A stretch of DNA of 64,000 nt from JANQJA01 sp040880285 (GCA_040880285.1 JBBDIT010000067.1:10220-74219), one strand, 5' to 3'; positions 52,147 through 61,521 are shown, counted from the first letter of the stretch. Notes: generated from the letters alone by a model not told the origin. A program made the numbers and translations.

Positions 52147-53397
52147 ATGCCGATTCCCAGTTTTAATACCATGACCGTTGCACCCATCCCCACTTTGTCC
52201 GATGAGGTCAACCAGATCCGTCTCGATACCGCCAAAATTGTCGGCGAACAAATCATTCCCAATGAGCCCAGGCTTAACAAGCCGGCCGACGACCCGGAGC
52301 GACAACAGTTGGTTCATGATCTGCGCGACTATGTCAAAGACTCCAATTTGTGGGCCCCGCATCTGCCTAAAGAATATGGCGGGATGGGCATTGGCTTTCT
52401 GGGCCACGCCTACATGAATGAGATTCTGGCCTGGAGTCCTTATTCAAACTATATCTTTGGTGTGCAGGCACCAACCTCCGGTAACCAGAGTGTGCTCATT
52501 AAATACGGCACGGAAGAACAGAAAAAGAAATTCCTCGAGCCCACTATTCGGGGTGAACAAACTTCCTGTTTCTCCATGACGGAGCCGGACAATGCCGGGT
52601 CAGACCCGCGTTCAATACAAACCACGGCCGTCAGGGACGGTGATGAATGGGTTATCAACGGCCGCAAGTGGTTTACGTCCAATGGAATCAATGCGTCCTG
52701 GGCCCTGGTCATGTGTCGCACCGAAGAAGAAGACGGGGAAGGCGGTACCAACCAGAAGATGACCCAGATCATCGTGCCAACCGACACCCCTGGATTTAAC
52801 ATCGAGCGTAGTGTGCCGGTGTGGGGTCATGTGGGTGGTAGCCACTGTGAGATTACCTACAAGAATGTCCGGGTACCGCTTGAAAACCAGTTGGGTTCAA
52901 GGGGTAGTGGTCACGCCGCGGCACAGGACCGACTCGGTGCCGGCCGGGTTTATCACTGTATGAATTGCGTTGGACAGATGTGGCGCGCCTTTGACCTGAT
53001 GGTTAAACGCACGACAGAGCGTCAGGTCCACGGTGGCCTGCTGCAAGATAAACAGTTTACCCAGGGAGCGATCGCAGACTCCTACATGGATATTCAGGCT
53101 TCAAGGTTGATGACGATTAACTGTGCCCAGGTAATCGACGCTGGTGGTGATCCACGTACCGAAATTTCTGCCATCAAGATTTTCGTGCCGAATGCATTGC
53201 ACCGGGTTGTCGACCGTGCCATTCAGATTCATGGTGCCATGGGTGTCTCTGGTGATACCCCGCTCGCCGGTATGTACCTGGGCGCAAGGACGCTTCGGAT
53301 TGCTGACGGGCCAGATGAGGTGCATCGAATCCTGATCGCCAAGAACGTGCTAAAGCGCTATCACGATGGCATGAGTTGGGATTTCGGTATTCTGTAG
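52147..53397 (+). CDS. Acyl-CoA dehydrogenase family protein
   Basis: A 416-residue FAD flavoprotein that introduces an alpha-beta double bond in an acyl-CoA. Signature segments are CFSMTEPDNAGSDPRSI near 145-160, GRKWFTSNG, and a C-terminal IQIHGAMGVSGDTPLA with DGPDEVHRILIAKNVL. The long-chain-type (ACAD10/11-like) sequences fit best. The ATG at 52147 has AGGAG 9 bp upstream; the open frame to 52063 is less likely. The electron acceptor ETF is not encoded nearby. Confidence 0.93.
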   Translation: MPIPSFNTMTVAPIPTLSDEVNQIRLDTAKIVGEQIIPNEPRLNKPADDPERQQLVHDLRDYVKDSNLWAPHLPKEYGGMGIGFLGHAYMNEILAWSPYSNYIFGVQAPTSGNQSVLIKYGTEEQKKKFLEPTIRGEQTSCFSMTEPDNAGSDPRSIQTTAVRDGDEWVINGRKWFTSNGINASWALVMCRTEEEDGEGGTNQKMTQIIVPTDTPGFNIERSVPVWGHVGGSHCEITYKNVRVPLENQLGSRGSGHAAAQDRLGAGRVYHCMNCVGQMWRAFDLMVKRTTERQVHGGLLQDKQFTQGAIADSYMDIQASRLMTINCAQVIDAGGDPRTEISAIKIFVPNALHRVVDRAIQIHGAMGVSGDTPLAGMYLGARTLRIADGPDEVHRILIAKNVLKRYHDGMSWDFGIL

Positions 53398-53512
53398 GCA
53401 TTTACTCCGGGAAGCCGTCACGCCCTTCGATGGAATTCTGGGCCTGTCAGTGTGAAGCTGTGGTGGCGACCGGTCAGGCAAGACCCGCTGAATCAGGCCC
53501 GGCCTCATTCAA

Positions 53513-56500
53513 TCACTGGCGCTTGACGATTTCGATGGTGCTGTAGAGACCTGACAACTGGTTGAGTTTATCGGCCACATCGCCGGGAGCAGCGCCTCTT
53601 TCTGTACTCTCCACCGAATTCTCCACCGAACTCTGCAACGCTTGCGTGGCGTCCGTTATTTCGTTGAGTTCGAACGCACTTGCGTACTTCAGTATCCATC
53701 GAATAATTTTCGTCAGCTCTGAGGTATTACCGCTCGCAGCAGCCGCTTCAAATTCCAGCAATTGTGTACCCAACTGGCCGATGAAGTTCTCCATCATCTC
53801 AGCCTTGCGCGCATTGGTTGGTAGTGTATAGCGCAAGCGTGAACGGTCACTGCGCCCCGCTTCGGCCCCGGCAGGATGAGCAATAGAAGCCCCCTCAAGT
53901 TCGATACGTGCTGCCATATGCTTTAATTCGACAATCTTGGCCGGAATGCGCGTGTATTCCTGGTCTTTGAGAAGCGCCTCAAGGTCGGATACCGGTCGCG
54001 TAAAATCGTGGAAGCCGAGCGTATAAGCTTCGCCTTTGAGCCAGTTGGTGATCAGCATCATTTCGTGGGGCATGCCGTCGTCGAGGGCGGCTTCAAGCGC
54101 GTCTAATTGTTCATCAAGGCGCAGGACAAATCGCTCCGCCATACTATGCAGGATCGGGTTGTTCATGGGCATCGACGACTTGATGGGTGTGCCGGTATGA
54201 TCCTCTTGGATTTCAGCGCTAGTCTGCGCGGCTTCTGGCTCGATATCAGGTTTCGTTTGTTGGCCACTGGAAACTGCAGCCTTTGCCTTTTCTTCGGCGC
54301 GCTGCCGTGCGGATGCTTCGGCAATCAGGCGCCTGCGGGTATCTTCCAGCTCTGCTGATAACGCTGATAATCTCTGCTCGACGGTAAGTTCGGCATCGGT
54401 TCGGGCAGCTGCCTCCTTGCGAGCCTCGGATCGCGCCTTATTAAGATCGTCCATCAACTCGTTGATGTAAGCAGCGGTTTCCTTTTCTACGCGGACACGT
54501 TCGGCCTTCTCTTGCCCAAGCTCATCTTCTGCCTGCGTCAGTGCATTCTGCAACACTTCGATGTCTGGCAGATCGGCATTGCGATTGAGAGTGTCTTCAA
54601 GCTCGCGCCGGGTGCGTTTGAGATCGGTCATTAATTCGGCCTGGCGACGTTTGCCGACTGCTTGTGCTTCTTGCCGCGCGTGCGTTTCACGCGCGACGTC
54701 TGCCCTGGCCTGCTCAAGTGCCTGCTCGAGCTCTTCGAGGCGTTTGCCGACTTCGCCATCGGCAGTGGTGCGGCTTAAATGGTCGTCTTGTTGTCTTTGT
54801 TCTGCATCGCTGATCGAAAGCATGAGCGTTCGATTGCGTTCCTCGAGTTCGGCGATGCGTTCCGACTCGCGTGAATCAAGTTCGGCAAGTTGTGCGCGAC
54901 TCTCCTCGAGATCATGTTTGAGCCGGTCGATCTCTTCTCTGGACCTTGCTTGTTGCGAGGCATAACGTTCGGACTCCTGCGTCATATGATCGCGCAGTTC
55001 CTCGAACTCCTTATTGAGCCTTGCTACATAGCCGTTGGCCTCGGCAGTAGTCTGTTCACGTGCGGCGAGTTCCGCCTGTAAATGGACCTCGGCCTCGTCC
55101 AGGCGTTGCTTGAGTTCATTGATCTGGCCCTGTCCATTCGTCTCAAGTGCTGCCCGTTGCTGCTCGATTTCTGCGGCACTCTTGCGTGCTGCATCGAGCT
55201 CTGCTTGTAATACATTTACCCGGGCCTCGGAATCGGCAATCGCACGGGTCTGGTCTTCCAGTTGCGCCCTTGTTGATCTGCGAGCTTCGCTCAATTGCGC
55301 TGTGAGATCCTCGATTGACTGTCGAGCGGATTCCTCGGCTTGTCTCTGCGCCTCGATTGTCTCGTTTGCAAGTTGCTCTGTCTGCGCCAGCGTTTTCTGT
55401 TGATGTTCAGTCAGTGCGCGCATTTCGACCAGCGAAGCATGGGCGGACTCAATTTCTACCCTTGCGCTGGCTTGCGCTTCACGAAGCTCCGCAACGCTGA
55501 TTCCCGATGAAAGTAGCAGACCATCTTCGGCCAGGGCGACCGGCACCGCGAGGCGGATACAGGTACCGCTTTGCTCCCGCGCGCCTACCTTGATATCACC
55601 ACCCAGCACACGCGCAAGACGCCGACTGATGGTCATGCGCATACCATTGATGGTGGTAGTGTCAAAGAGTTCGTCTGCGGCTGCCTGGTCAAAGATTGAA
55701 AAGTCGTTGTCGATGCGGAGCTCGAATTCGGGCACATCATCATGACTGAGTCCGGCACTGACTGCTATGGGAGCTGAGTCATCGAACTCGCGCATGCGCG
55801 CAACCAGGTTGCGGAAAATTCGATGGAGTTTGCCGGCGTCGGTCCGAACGACCGGGAGTGGCGAGGTTTCACGAAATTTTATGGTCATCGAGGTGGTAGA
55901 ACGTGCGGTATCAACGATATCGTTCATGAAGGACGAGAGATCGAACGCGACCTTGTCCAGCCCGATTGCTCCGGATTCTACCCGCGCCAGATGCAGCATA
56001 TCGTCGATCAACTCGATCGCATTCGGGCTTGTGGACTCAACTGATGCCAAAAGGGCGGTAGTACCTTCGCCTTCACCGCCCAGTATCGCGTCGGCCATTC
56101 GCTCAAGGGGTGTGGGCGCATCGTGAGCGAAGCTCGCGCCGTGATTTGTATCTCCGGTAGCTGAAGAATCCGCCGATGCTTGATAGCCGATATAAACGCC
56201 GCCGCTATTCTTCGAATGCGACCGTGTCGCAAACCGAAGATAGACGTAAGCCGCCAGTGCACCGATAACAATCGCAATGACGAAGACAAATACAAACGGC
56301 AGACTCCTGTTGGTTGGTTCGAGTGGCGTCGATACGGTGACGACAGGCGTGCCGGGTAGATTATCAACGGGCACGGTCTGCGGCGGTGTAGTCGTCACCA
56401 CCGGTGCCTGCGAGAACACCGGAGTCGCGTTAGTCTCGGGCAGTGCAGCAGGCGAAGGCACCGGTTTGCCTCGCTCGTCCGGCGGGGTTGATTCTGCTGG

Positions 56501-57046
56501 TTGAACAGGCGCGTCGGGAATAGCCGACAGGGCGTAGCCGATACTGCCTTCGATCTGCCGGACCAGCGCCGAATCCAGGTCGCCTGCGTCAATATCAAGC
56601 CAGCCTGAATACCTGACGAGTCGGCTGCGCTCCATTATCTCAAACGAAAAACCCAGAGCCTGCAGATCCCTTGCGCGTGAAGCAGCTCCGGTGCTCGAGC
56701 TAAATACACCGGCGGAAACCCGACCCGCATAAACGCCGGTAGTGATATAAACAATATCGGAAACCCCTGCGGCTGATAGCTGACGAACCAGCCCGGTGGC
56801 GCTGCCTGGCCCGGTGCGCTCTGACACGACGATATAGCCCAGGGATTCACGTTCTTCATCCAACCGCTGCGCGAAGGCGAACCCATGTAATTCGAGAGTG
56901 CTCTTTGCTTGCGCAAGGTCTTGCGGTGCATTGAAAGGGCCGAGTGCGACTTCCGCCTTTACCGGCACAAGAAACAGGATAAGAAAAGTGCCCAGGCTCC
57001 AGACGACTGAAGCAGGGCGCATGGTCAGGCGCATAGTCAGGCGCAT
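53513..57046 (-). CDS. Giant degenerate sensor-kinase-like protein with coiled coil and two Hpt-like domains
   Basis: An 1177-residue membrane protein. Order: signal/anchor (10-30), SPOR-like domain (about 70-140), proline-rich linker (180-245), membrane helix (250-270), HisKA/HATPase-like region (305-505), a very long coiled coil (about 520-940), and two four-helix Hpt-like domains (959-1055 and 1080-1175). The H-box is weak but keeps His308 in AHDAPTPL. In the ATPase part the Mg-binding Asn is replaced (NLVARMREF) and no DxGxG box is seen. In both Hpt-like domains the phospho-His is replaced (NWLKG, Asn1001; WILKY, Trp1117). So it looks like a scaffold or pseudo-kinase rather than a working phosphorelay. 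The start lies in a 12-bp repeat with three ATGs. Confidence 0.75.
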   Translation of the reverse strand: MRLTMRLTMRPASVVWSLGTFLILFLVPVKAEVALGPFNAPQDLAQAKSTLELHGFAFAQRLDEERESLGYIVVSERTGPGSATGLVRQLSAAGVSDIVYITTGVYAGRVSAGVFSSSTGAASRARDLQALGFSFEIMERSRLVRYSGWLDIDAGDLDSALVRQIEGSIGYALSAIPDAPVQPAESTPPDERGKPVPSPAALPETNATPVFSQAPVVTTTPPQTVPVDNLPGTPVVTVSTPLEPTNRSLPFVFVFVIAIVIGALAAYVYLRFATRSHSKNSGGVYIGYQASADSSATGDTNHGASFAHDAPTPLERMADAILGGEGEGTTALLASVESTSPNAIELIDDMLHLARVESGAIGLDKVAFDLSSFMNDIVDTARSTTSMTIKFRETSPLPVVRTDAGKLHRIFRNLVARMREFDDSAPIAVSAGLSHDDVPEFELRIDNDFSIFDQAAADELFDTTTINGMRMTISRRLARVLGGDIKVGAREQSGTCIRLAVPVALAEDGLLLSSGISVAELREAQASARVEIESAHASLVEMRALTEHQQKTLAQTEQLANETIEAQRQAEESARQSIEDLTAQLSEARRSTRAQLEDQTRAIADSEARVNVLQAELDAARKSAAEIEQQRAALETNGQGQINELKQRLDEAEVHLQAELAAREQTTAEANGYVARLNKEFEELRDHMTQESERYASQQARSREEIDRLKHDLEESRAQLAELDSRESERIAELEERNRTLMLSISDAEQRQQDDHLSRTTADGEVGKRLEELEQALEQARADVARETHARQEAQAVGKRRQAELMTDLKRTRRELEDTLNRNADLPDIEVLQNALTQAEDELGQEKAERVRVEKETAAYINELMDDLNKARSEARKEAAARTDAELTVEQRLSALSAELEDTRRRLIAEASARQRAEEKAKAAVSSGQQTKPDIEPEAAQTSAEIQEDHTGTPIKSSMPMNNPILHSMAERFVLRLDEQLDALEAALDDGMPHEMMLITNWLKGEAYTLGFHDFTRPVSDLEALLKDQEYTRIPAKIVELKHMAARIELEGASIAHPAGAEAGRSDRSRLRYTLPTNARKAEMMENFIGQLGTQLLEFEAAAASGNTSELTKIIRWILKYASAFELNEITDATQALQSSVENSVESTERGAAPGDVADKLNQLSGLYSTIEIVKRQ
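57011..57046. repeat. 12-bp triple repeat at the start codon of the 1177-residue gene
   Basis: On the minus strand ATGCGCCTGACT (57046-57035), ATGCGCCTGACC (57034-57023), then a diverged ATGCGCCCTGCT (57022-57011). The gene therefore has three in-frame ATG codons at 12-bp steps. Confidence 0.9.
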
Positions 57047-57154
57047 AAGTACATTGTTTCCTGATCCGGTTGCTCCGAAGGATAGCCCAACTGCGGGCTT
57101 GCCACTAGGAGGGTGTCGAGTCGCAAGGCCCTGTTGTTTGCTGCCTGTGGACGG

Positions 57155-57203
57155 TTGGCTATTGGCTATTGGCTATTGGCTATTGGCTATTGGCTATTGG
57201 CTA
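57155..57203. repeat. 7-copy heptanucleotide tandem repeat
   Basis: TTGGCTA repeated seven times without error (57155-57203), in the 211-bp gap between the 1177-residue gene and the DUF2784 gene. The period of 7 is not a multiple of 3. Such a perfect array may vary in copy number between strains. The rest of the gap shows nothing more. Confidence 0.97.
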
Positions 57204-57257
57204 TAGAAAGTGCCGGGGACGCAGAACCAGGGTCCGCCCTGGGATTCTGGTCGGCAG

Positions 57258-57722
57258 CTAACGGCGTCGTTGCGGCGGCACCAGCAACCAACTCGCCACC
57301 ACCAGGGCGCCAAAGATGGTGTAGATTGCGATGAACACCCATGGCGGCGCGCTATAGTACAGAACTTCCTGGAGCCAATGGGCGATGAACGCACCGTCAT
57401 AAGTCGCAACGCCCGCTTTTTCTCTCAGCGAGGATTCCCATAGCGTAAGGGGACAGATCACTCCGAGCCAGGACTGTATGACCACAATCCCGATGCTCAC
57501 AAGATGCACCATTCGAAACCACCAGTTGCGAACAAAGGACCACGCCATGGGTTTGCCGAGCAGGATGACGATGAGGCCGAGGATCACAAAGGCGACAAAA
57601 AGAAAGTGGAGCAAAAGAAGCGCATCCGCCACCAGCAGGTAGATGAATTCCGCCGCAGTGCCTCCCCCCTGGCTGGCAAAGTCTGATTGCGCAAGGTCTG
57701 TCAAACATTCACGCGCCTGCAT
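57258..57722 (-). CDS. DUF2784-family membrane protein
   Basis: A 154-residue inner-membrane protein with three to four helices. The family is recognised by ADALLLLHFLFVAFVILG, the GVICPLTLWESSLRE motif with conserved Cys-Pro-Leu-Thr, and HWLQEVLYY at the C-terminal side. Function unknown; relatives sit in many proteobacteria, often next to small membrane proteins. The ATG at 57722 is preferred over the TTG at 57761. Confidence 0.88.
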   Translation of the reverse strand: MQARECLTDLAQSDFASQGGGTAAEFIYLLVADALLLLHFLFVAFVILGLIVILLGKPMAWSFVRNWWFRMVHLVSIGIVVIQSWLGVICPLTLWESSLREKAGVATYDGAFIAHWLQEVLYYSAPPWVFIAIYTIFGALVVASWLLVPPQRRR

Positions 57723-57867
57723 AGAGCCACATCCTATCCTGTAAGGGTTATGTTCGCGCAACTTCGAATCGGTTGAAACCGGTTATCAGCTTACCGTCGA
57801 CGGCATTAGTTAGCTTGCCAAACCTTTGATATCATGGCCGTCCGGTTTCCAATTGAGGGACGCAACA

Positions 57868-57912
57868 ATGTTTGAATGGAAAATGTTTGAATGGAAAATG
57901 TTTGACTGGAAC
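57868..57912. repeat. 15-bp triple tandem repeat at the esterase start codon
   Basis: ATGTTTGAATGGAAA twice (57868-57882, 57883-57897), then a copy with two changes (57898-57912). Each begins with an in-frame ATG, so the encoded N terminus is elongated by two copies in front of the signal peptide. Confidence 0.95.
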
Positions 57913-59544
57913 AGTTACAGAACGACACTAGCGAGCCTGATCCTGTTGGCCTTGATCACAGCCTGCGGCGGCGAGACCAAAGCGCCAGAAACAACGACTG
58001 TACCCGCCGCCAGCGAAGCGAAAGCGGTTCTGCCGGTGGCAACCACGGCATACGGCAAGGTGCAGGGTACCGTCGATGACGACATCCTGACCTTCAAGGG
58101 CATACGATACGGTGCTGACACCGCAACGACTCGATTTGCGGCGCCGGCCGCACCCGGGCCGTGGAACGATGTGAAGGACGCGCGCCGGTTTGGCGCCTCG
58201 TGTCCGCAGACCCCCACCGGCAATCCGGGTGGGCTGTTCTCTTCCTGGCGTGCGGATCCGGTGCCTCCGCTCAGCGAAGATTGTCTCTTTTTGAATGTAT
58301 GGACGCCGGCGCTGGCTGACGACAACAAGCGGCCGGTAATGGTGTGGTTCCATGGCGGCGGTTTTTCTTCCGGTAGTGGTTCTTCCAATGCCTATGATGG
58401 TGTCCGCCTCGCCAGGCGTGGCGATGTAGTGGTGGTTACCGTCAACCATCGCCTCAACGTATTCGGCTACCTGGCGCTGGGTCACCATGGCGCTGGCTTC
58501 GAGGATTCTGCCGTGGCTGGCGTGCTGGACATGGTCCAGGCACTCGAATGGGTGCGTGACAATATTGCAAACTTCGGCGGCGACCCGAACACGGTGATGA
58601 TCTTCGGTGAGTCCGGCGGTGGTGCCAAAGTCTCCACGCTGATGGCAACCCCGGCGGCAAAGGGCCTGTTTCATCGCGCTGTAGTCCAATCCGGCGCGAT
58701 GATTCGTTTTCCCGAGCAGGAAGCCGCCCGGGCCGCGGCGGACAAGGTGGTTGCCAATCTCGGCCTGACGAAAGACACGATCGGTGAAATCAAAACCTTG
58801 TCAGTTGAAGCCATCAGCGAAGCCCTGGTGGATACCGGTGCTGCCAGTGCGCCGTCGATTGATGGTCGTACTTTGACACGACATCCGTTTGAACCGGACG
58901 CCGCGCCATCGGGTCGTGAAGTCCCCTTGATGCTGGGCACGAACCGCACCGAAAACTCGTTGTTTGTCGGTGCAGCCAATTCGGCCATTTTTGACCTGAC
59001 CTGGGAAGGCTTGCAGACTGAGATGAAAAAGGCCTATCCCGACAAGAATGTCGAGGCGATCATTGCCGGTTATCGTAAACTGCAGCCCGAATCTGACCCG
59101 ACCGATATCTATTTCGAAGCGACGACGGATGCGCGTTGGCTCGCAGGACACGTAACCCAGGCAGAACGCAAAACCCAACAAGGCGGCGCACCTTCATACC
59201 TGTATCTGTTCAATTGGGATACTCCGGTCGATGGTGGCAAGTGGCGATCACCGCACGCGCTGGAGATCGGATTCGTGTTCGATAACGTCGCCAAATCCGA
59301 AAGTATGTCGGGGGTCGGTGAAGAGCAACAACGAGTCGCTGACATCATGGCGGATACCTGGATCGCGTTCGCAAAAACCGGCAGCCCCAACAATCCGAAA
59401 ATTCCTGAGTGGCCGCCTTATGACCTCGAGAATCGACCAGTCATGGTGCTGGATGAGTCCCCGGAAGTGGTGAATGACGCCCGCGCGGCACAACGTGCGT
59501 TGTTTGACGATAGTGCCGCGTACGGCAACCGCTACCAGCGCTGA
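57868..59544 (+). CDS. Carboxylesterase type B, lipoprotein
   Basis: A 558-residue alpha/beta hydrolase of the type-B carboxylesterase/cholinesterase family. Nucleophile Ser249 lies in FGESGGG; SEDCLFLNVW (around 136-145) is the family signature with a Cys; the oxyanion hole is HGGGF; and HALEIGFVFDN carries the catalytic His. The N terminus has a lipobox ITAC with Cys33, so it is probably anchored by a lipid in the outer membrane or periplasm. GAGGGA lies 7 bp before the ATG. The first 45 bp are a 15-bp repeat coding MFEWK-MFEWK-MFDWN, giving three starts. A strong terminator follows. Confidence 0.93.
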   Translation: MFEWKMFEWKMFDWNSYRTTLASLILLALITACGGETKAPETTTVPAASEAKAVLPVATTAYGKVQGTVDDDILTFKGIRYGADTATTRFAAPAAPGPWNDVKDARRFGASCPQTPTGNPGGLFSSWRADPVPPLSEDCLFLNVWTPALADDNKRPVMVWFHGGGFSSGSGSSNAYDGVRLARRGDVVVVTVNHRLNVFGYLALGHHGAGFEDSAVAGVLDMVQALEWVRDNIANFGGDPNTVMIFGESGGGAKVSTLMATPAAKGLFHRAVVQSGAMIRFPEQEAARAAADKVVANLGLTKDTIGEIKTLSVEAISEALVDTGAASAPSIDGRTLTRHPFEPDAAPSGREVPLMLGTNRTENSLFVGAANSAIFDLTWEGLQTEMKKAYPDKNVEAIIAGYRKLQPESDPTDIYFEATTDARWLAGHVTQAERKTQQGGAPSYLYLFNWDTPVDGGKWRSPHALEIGFVFDNVAKSESMSGVGEEQQRVADIMADTWIAFAKTGSPNNPKIPEWPPYDLENRPVMVLDESPEVVNDARAAQRALFDDSAAYGNRYQR

Positions 59545-59560
59545 GTCAGCTAGCTCCCAA

Positions 59561-59592
59561 AACCGCTGCCCTGACCGGCAGCGGTTACTTTT
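59561..59592 (+). terminator. Rho-independent terminator of the esterase gene
   Basis: AACCGCTGCC (59561-59570) pairs with GGCAGCGGTT (59577-59586) over 10 bp with a 6-base loop, followed by ACTTTTTT. It begins 17 bp after the esterase stop. Confidence 0.93.
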
Positions 59593-59648
59593 TTCGCGGC
59601 ATAAATTTGGTTTAATGAATACTGTGTCATTTTCGGGAGCGACAGACC

Positions 59649-60227
59649 ATGTACCACACCGGCAATCGAGATTTGCAGCGAAGATTCGATTCGACGTCCC
59701 TGGCTGACCGTCTGTTGGAAAAGACGCATCGAACAAGCTTTACTGAAGCTGACAAGTCCTTTATCGAAAGTGCTACCTTCTTCTTTCTGGCCACGGCCGA
59801 CCCTGACGGTCGTCCGGATTGTTCGTTCAAGGGCGGGCCCGCTGGCTTCGTGCAGGTCGTGGCATCCGATCAACTGGTCTTTCCCGACTATGACGGCAAC
59901 GGTATGTTCAAGAGTCTCGGTAATGTCCAGATCAATCCTTATGTTGGCTTGCTCTTCATTGCTATGACTGGCGCACCAATGCGCCTTCGTGTGAATGGAC
60001 ACGCCAGGATCGTGTTTGACGACCCCGACTTACAGGACTTTACCGGTGCCCAGGCATTGGTGCGAGTAACCGCCGAACACATTTTTCCCAATTGTCCGCG
60101 CTACATTCCCGATCTGAAGTCCGGCGTGCCATCGAAATACTTGCCCAAAGCGGATGCCGACCCGGTCGAACCCGCCTGGAAGGAGTTCGAGGTGTTCAAG
60201 GACGTCGTGCCGCCGAGGAAGCGCTGA
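59649..60227 (+). CDS. Pyridoxamine-5'-phosphate-oxidase-fold protein
   Basis: A 192-residue FMN-binding split-barrel protein. The core (about 40-130) contains FFFLATADPDGRPDCSFKGG and FPDYDGNGMFKSLGNVQINPYVGLLF, the usual pattern of PNPOx-like FMN reductases in the 'pyridoxamine oxidase-related' group. It is probably not the true PdxH. Function: flavin- or F420-type redox, substrate unknown. The following MFS gene begins 37 bp downstream. Confidence 0.87.
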   Translation: MYHTGNRDLQRRFDSTSLADRLLEKTHRTSFTEADKSFIESATFFFLATADPDGRPDCSFKGGPAGFVQVVASDQLVFPDYDGNGMFKSLGNVQINPYVGLLFIAMTGAPMRLRVNGHARIVFDDPDLQDFTGAQALVRVTAEHIFPNCPRYIPDLKSGVPSKYLPKADADPVEPAWKEFEVFKDVVPPRKR

Positions 60228-60264
60228 AGTTGACCCGAAATTTTCTGCTACCCACCGAGCTCCA

Positions 60265-61521
60265 GTGAATATACCTGCATTTGCCCCGCTCAAGAATCGG
60301 GACTACCGATTCCTTTTGACTGGTTTCGCCATCGGCCAGATGCTGATGCCGTTGCAGTTCATCACACAGATCCTGTGGGTCCAGCAGTTTGCGCCGAGGG
60401 ACATCTGGCTTATCCTGGTGGCCGCCATTGCCGCCAGCCGCGGGTTGGGCGCACTGACCTTTGGTATGTATGGCGGTGCCCTGGCCGACCGATTCGACCG
60501 GCGCAAACTGCTCTTGATAATCCAATGGTTGCAGGTCGCGGGAACCGTGTGCATCGCGGCGTTGATGTACTTCACCACGGGCAGTACGCTGGGTTATGTG
60601 GCGTTCTTCATCCTCACCTTTTTTACCGCGGGATTGCAGAGTGTCGATGGGCCGACACGGCTCGCGATCGTGCCGGATGTCCTGGGGCCGGCACTGACAC
60701 CGGCCGGTATGTCGCTCAATCAGGTCGCAAGCCAGATTGCCATGCCCGTCGCGATGGCGTTCACGGGCATTATTATCCATGGGTTTGGTTACAGCGGCGC
60801 TTATCTCTTCAGCGTGTCAGGACACCTCAGTGCAATCATTTGCATCTATGTCATGAACTATGAACCGGACACATCACAACAGCTTGCTGCCGGTCGACGC
60901 TATGGATTCGGGGAGGCATTCACGGACATCAAGGTGGGATTATCCTGGGCGCGAAACCACAACATTATTTTCTGGCTGATCCTGCTCCTCATCCTGATGA
61001 TGAGTCTCGGTTACCCGGCGACAGCCAGCCTCGGGCCCACCTGGGTGACAACCGTTGTCAATGTACCGATACCGGAAATGGGGTTTGTGGTCATGTTCTG
61101 GGGTATTGGCTCGCTGATCGGCGCCGTGGCGATGGCGCAACTGGCCTCGTTCGAATATCGCGGCGCATTGATCGCCGTGGGCACCGTGCTGTTTTCAGTA
61201 TCCTTCGTGATCTTCGTGTCAGGTCACACCCAGCTCAATGTAATGATCGGCAATCTCGGGCTGGGTGCGGGCATGACCATCACCATGGTGTCCAGCACCA
61301 TCCTGATCCAGCACCTGACACCCAACGACATGCGCGGACGCATTATGAGCATCTTTGCGCTCAACATGGCGTTCGCACAACTGATGACCATGCCGGTGGC
61401 GATGTTGGGACAATGGCTGACGCTGCCGGTACTGTTCCCGATACTGGCATTGATGACGCTCACGATCGTGGTATTGATCCTGGCAACGCAGTTACAACTG
61501 GTCAGGGCGCGAATAGGCTGA
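60265..61521 (+). CDS. MFS transporter (drug/siderophore-exporter type)
   Basis: A 418-residue membrane protein with about twelve helices of the MFS_3/enterobactin-exporter-like group. It starts PAFAPLKNRDYRFLL, and the TM2-TM3 loop motif is GALADRFDRRKLLLI. The ligand is unknown. The GTG at 60265 opens the family N terminus; the longer frame overlaps the PNPOx gene. The Shine-Dalgarno site is weak, so coupling with the upstream gene is possible. Confidence 0.87.
   Translation: MNIPAFAPLKNRDYRFLLTGFAIGQMLMPLQFITQILWVQQFAPRDIWLILVAAIAASRGLGALTFGMYGGALADRFDRRKLLLIIQWLQVAGTVCIAALMYFTTGSTLGYVAFFILTFFTAGLQSVDGPTRLAIVPDVLGPALTPAGMSLNQVASQIAMPVAMAFTGIIIHGFGYSGAYLFSVSGHLSAIICIYVMNYEPDTSQQLAAGRRYGFGEAFTDIKVGLSWARNHNIIFWLILLLILMMSLGYPATASLGPTWVTTVVNVPIPEMGFVVMFWGIGSLIGAVAMAQLASFEYRGALIAVGTVLFSVSFVIFVSGHTQLNVMIGNLGLGAGMTITMVSSTILIQHLTPNDMRGRIMSIFALNMAFAQLMTMPVAMLGQWLTLPVLFPILALMTLTIVVLILATQLQLVRARIG

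Noticed and set aside
57765..57800. tRNA T-arm-like TTCGAATC
   Set aside because: No acceptor, D or anticodon stems could be formed around it.
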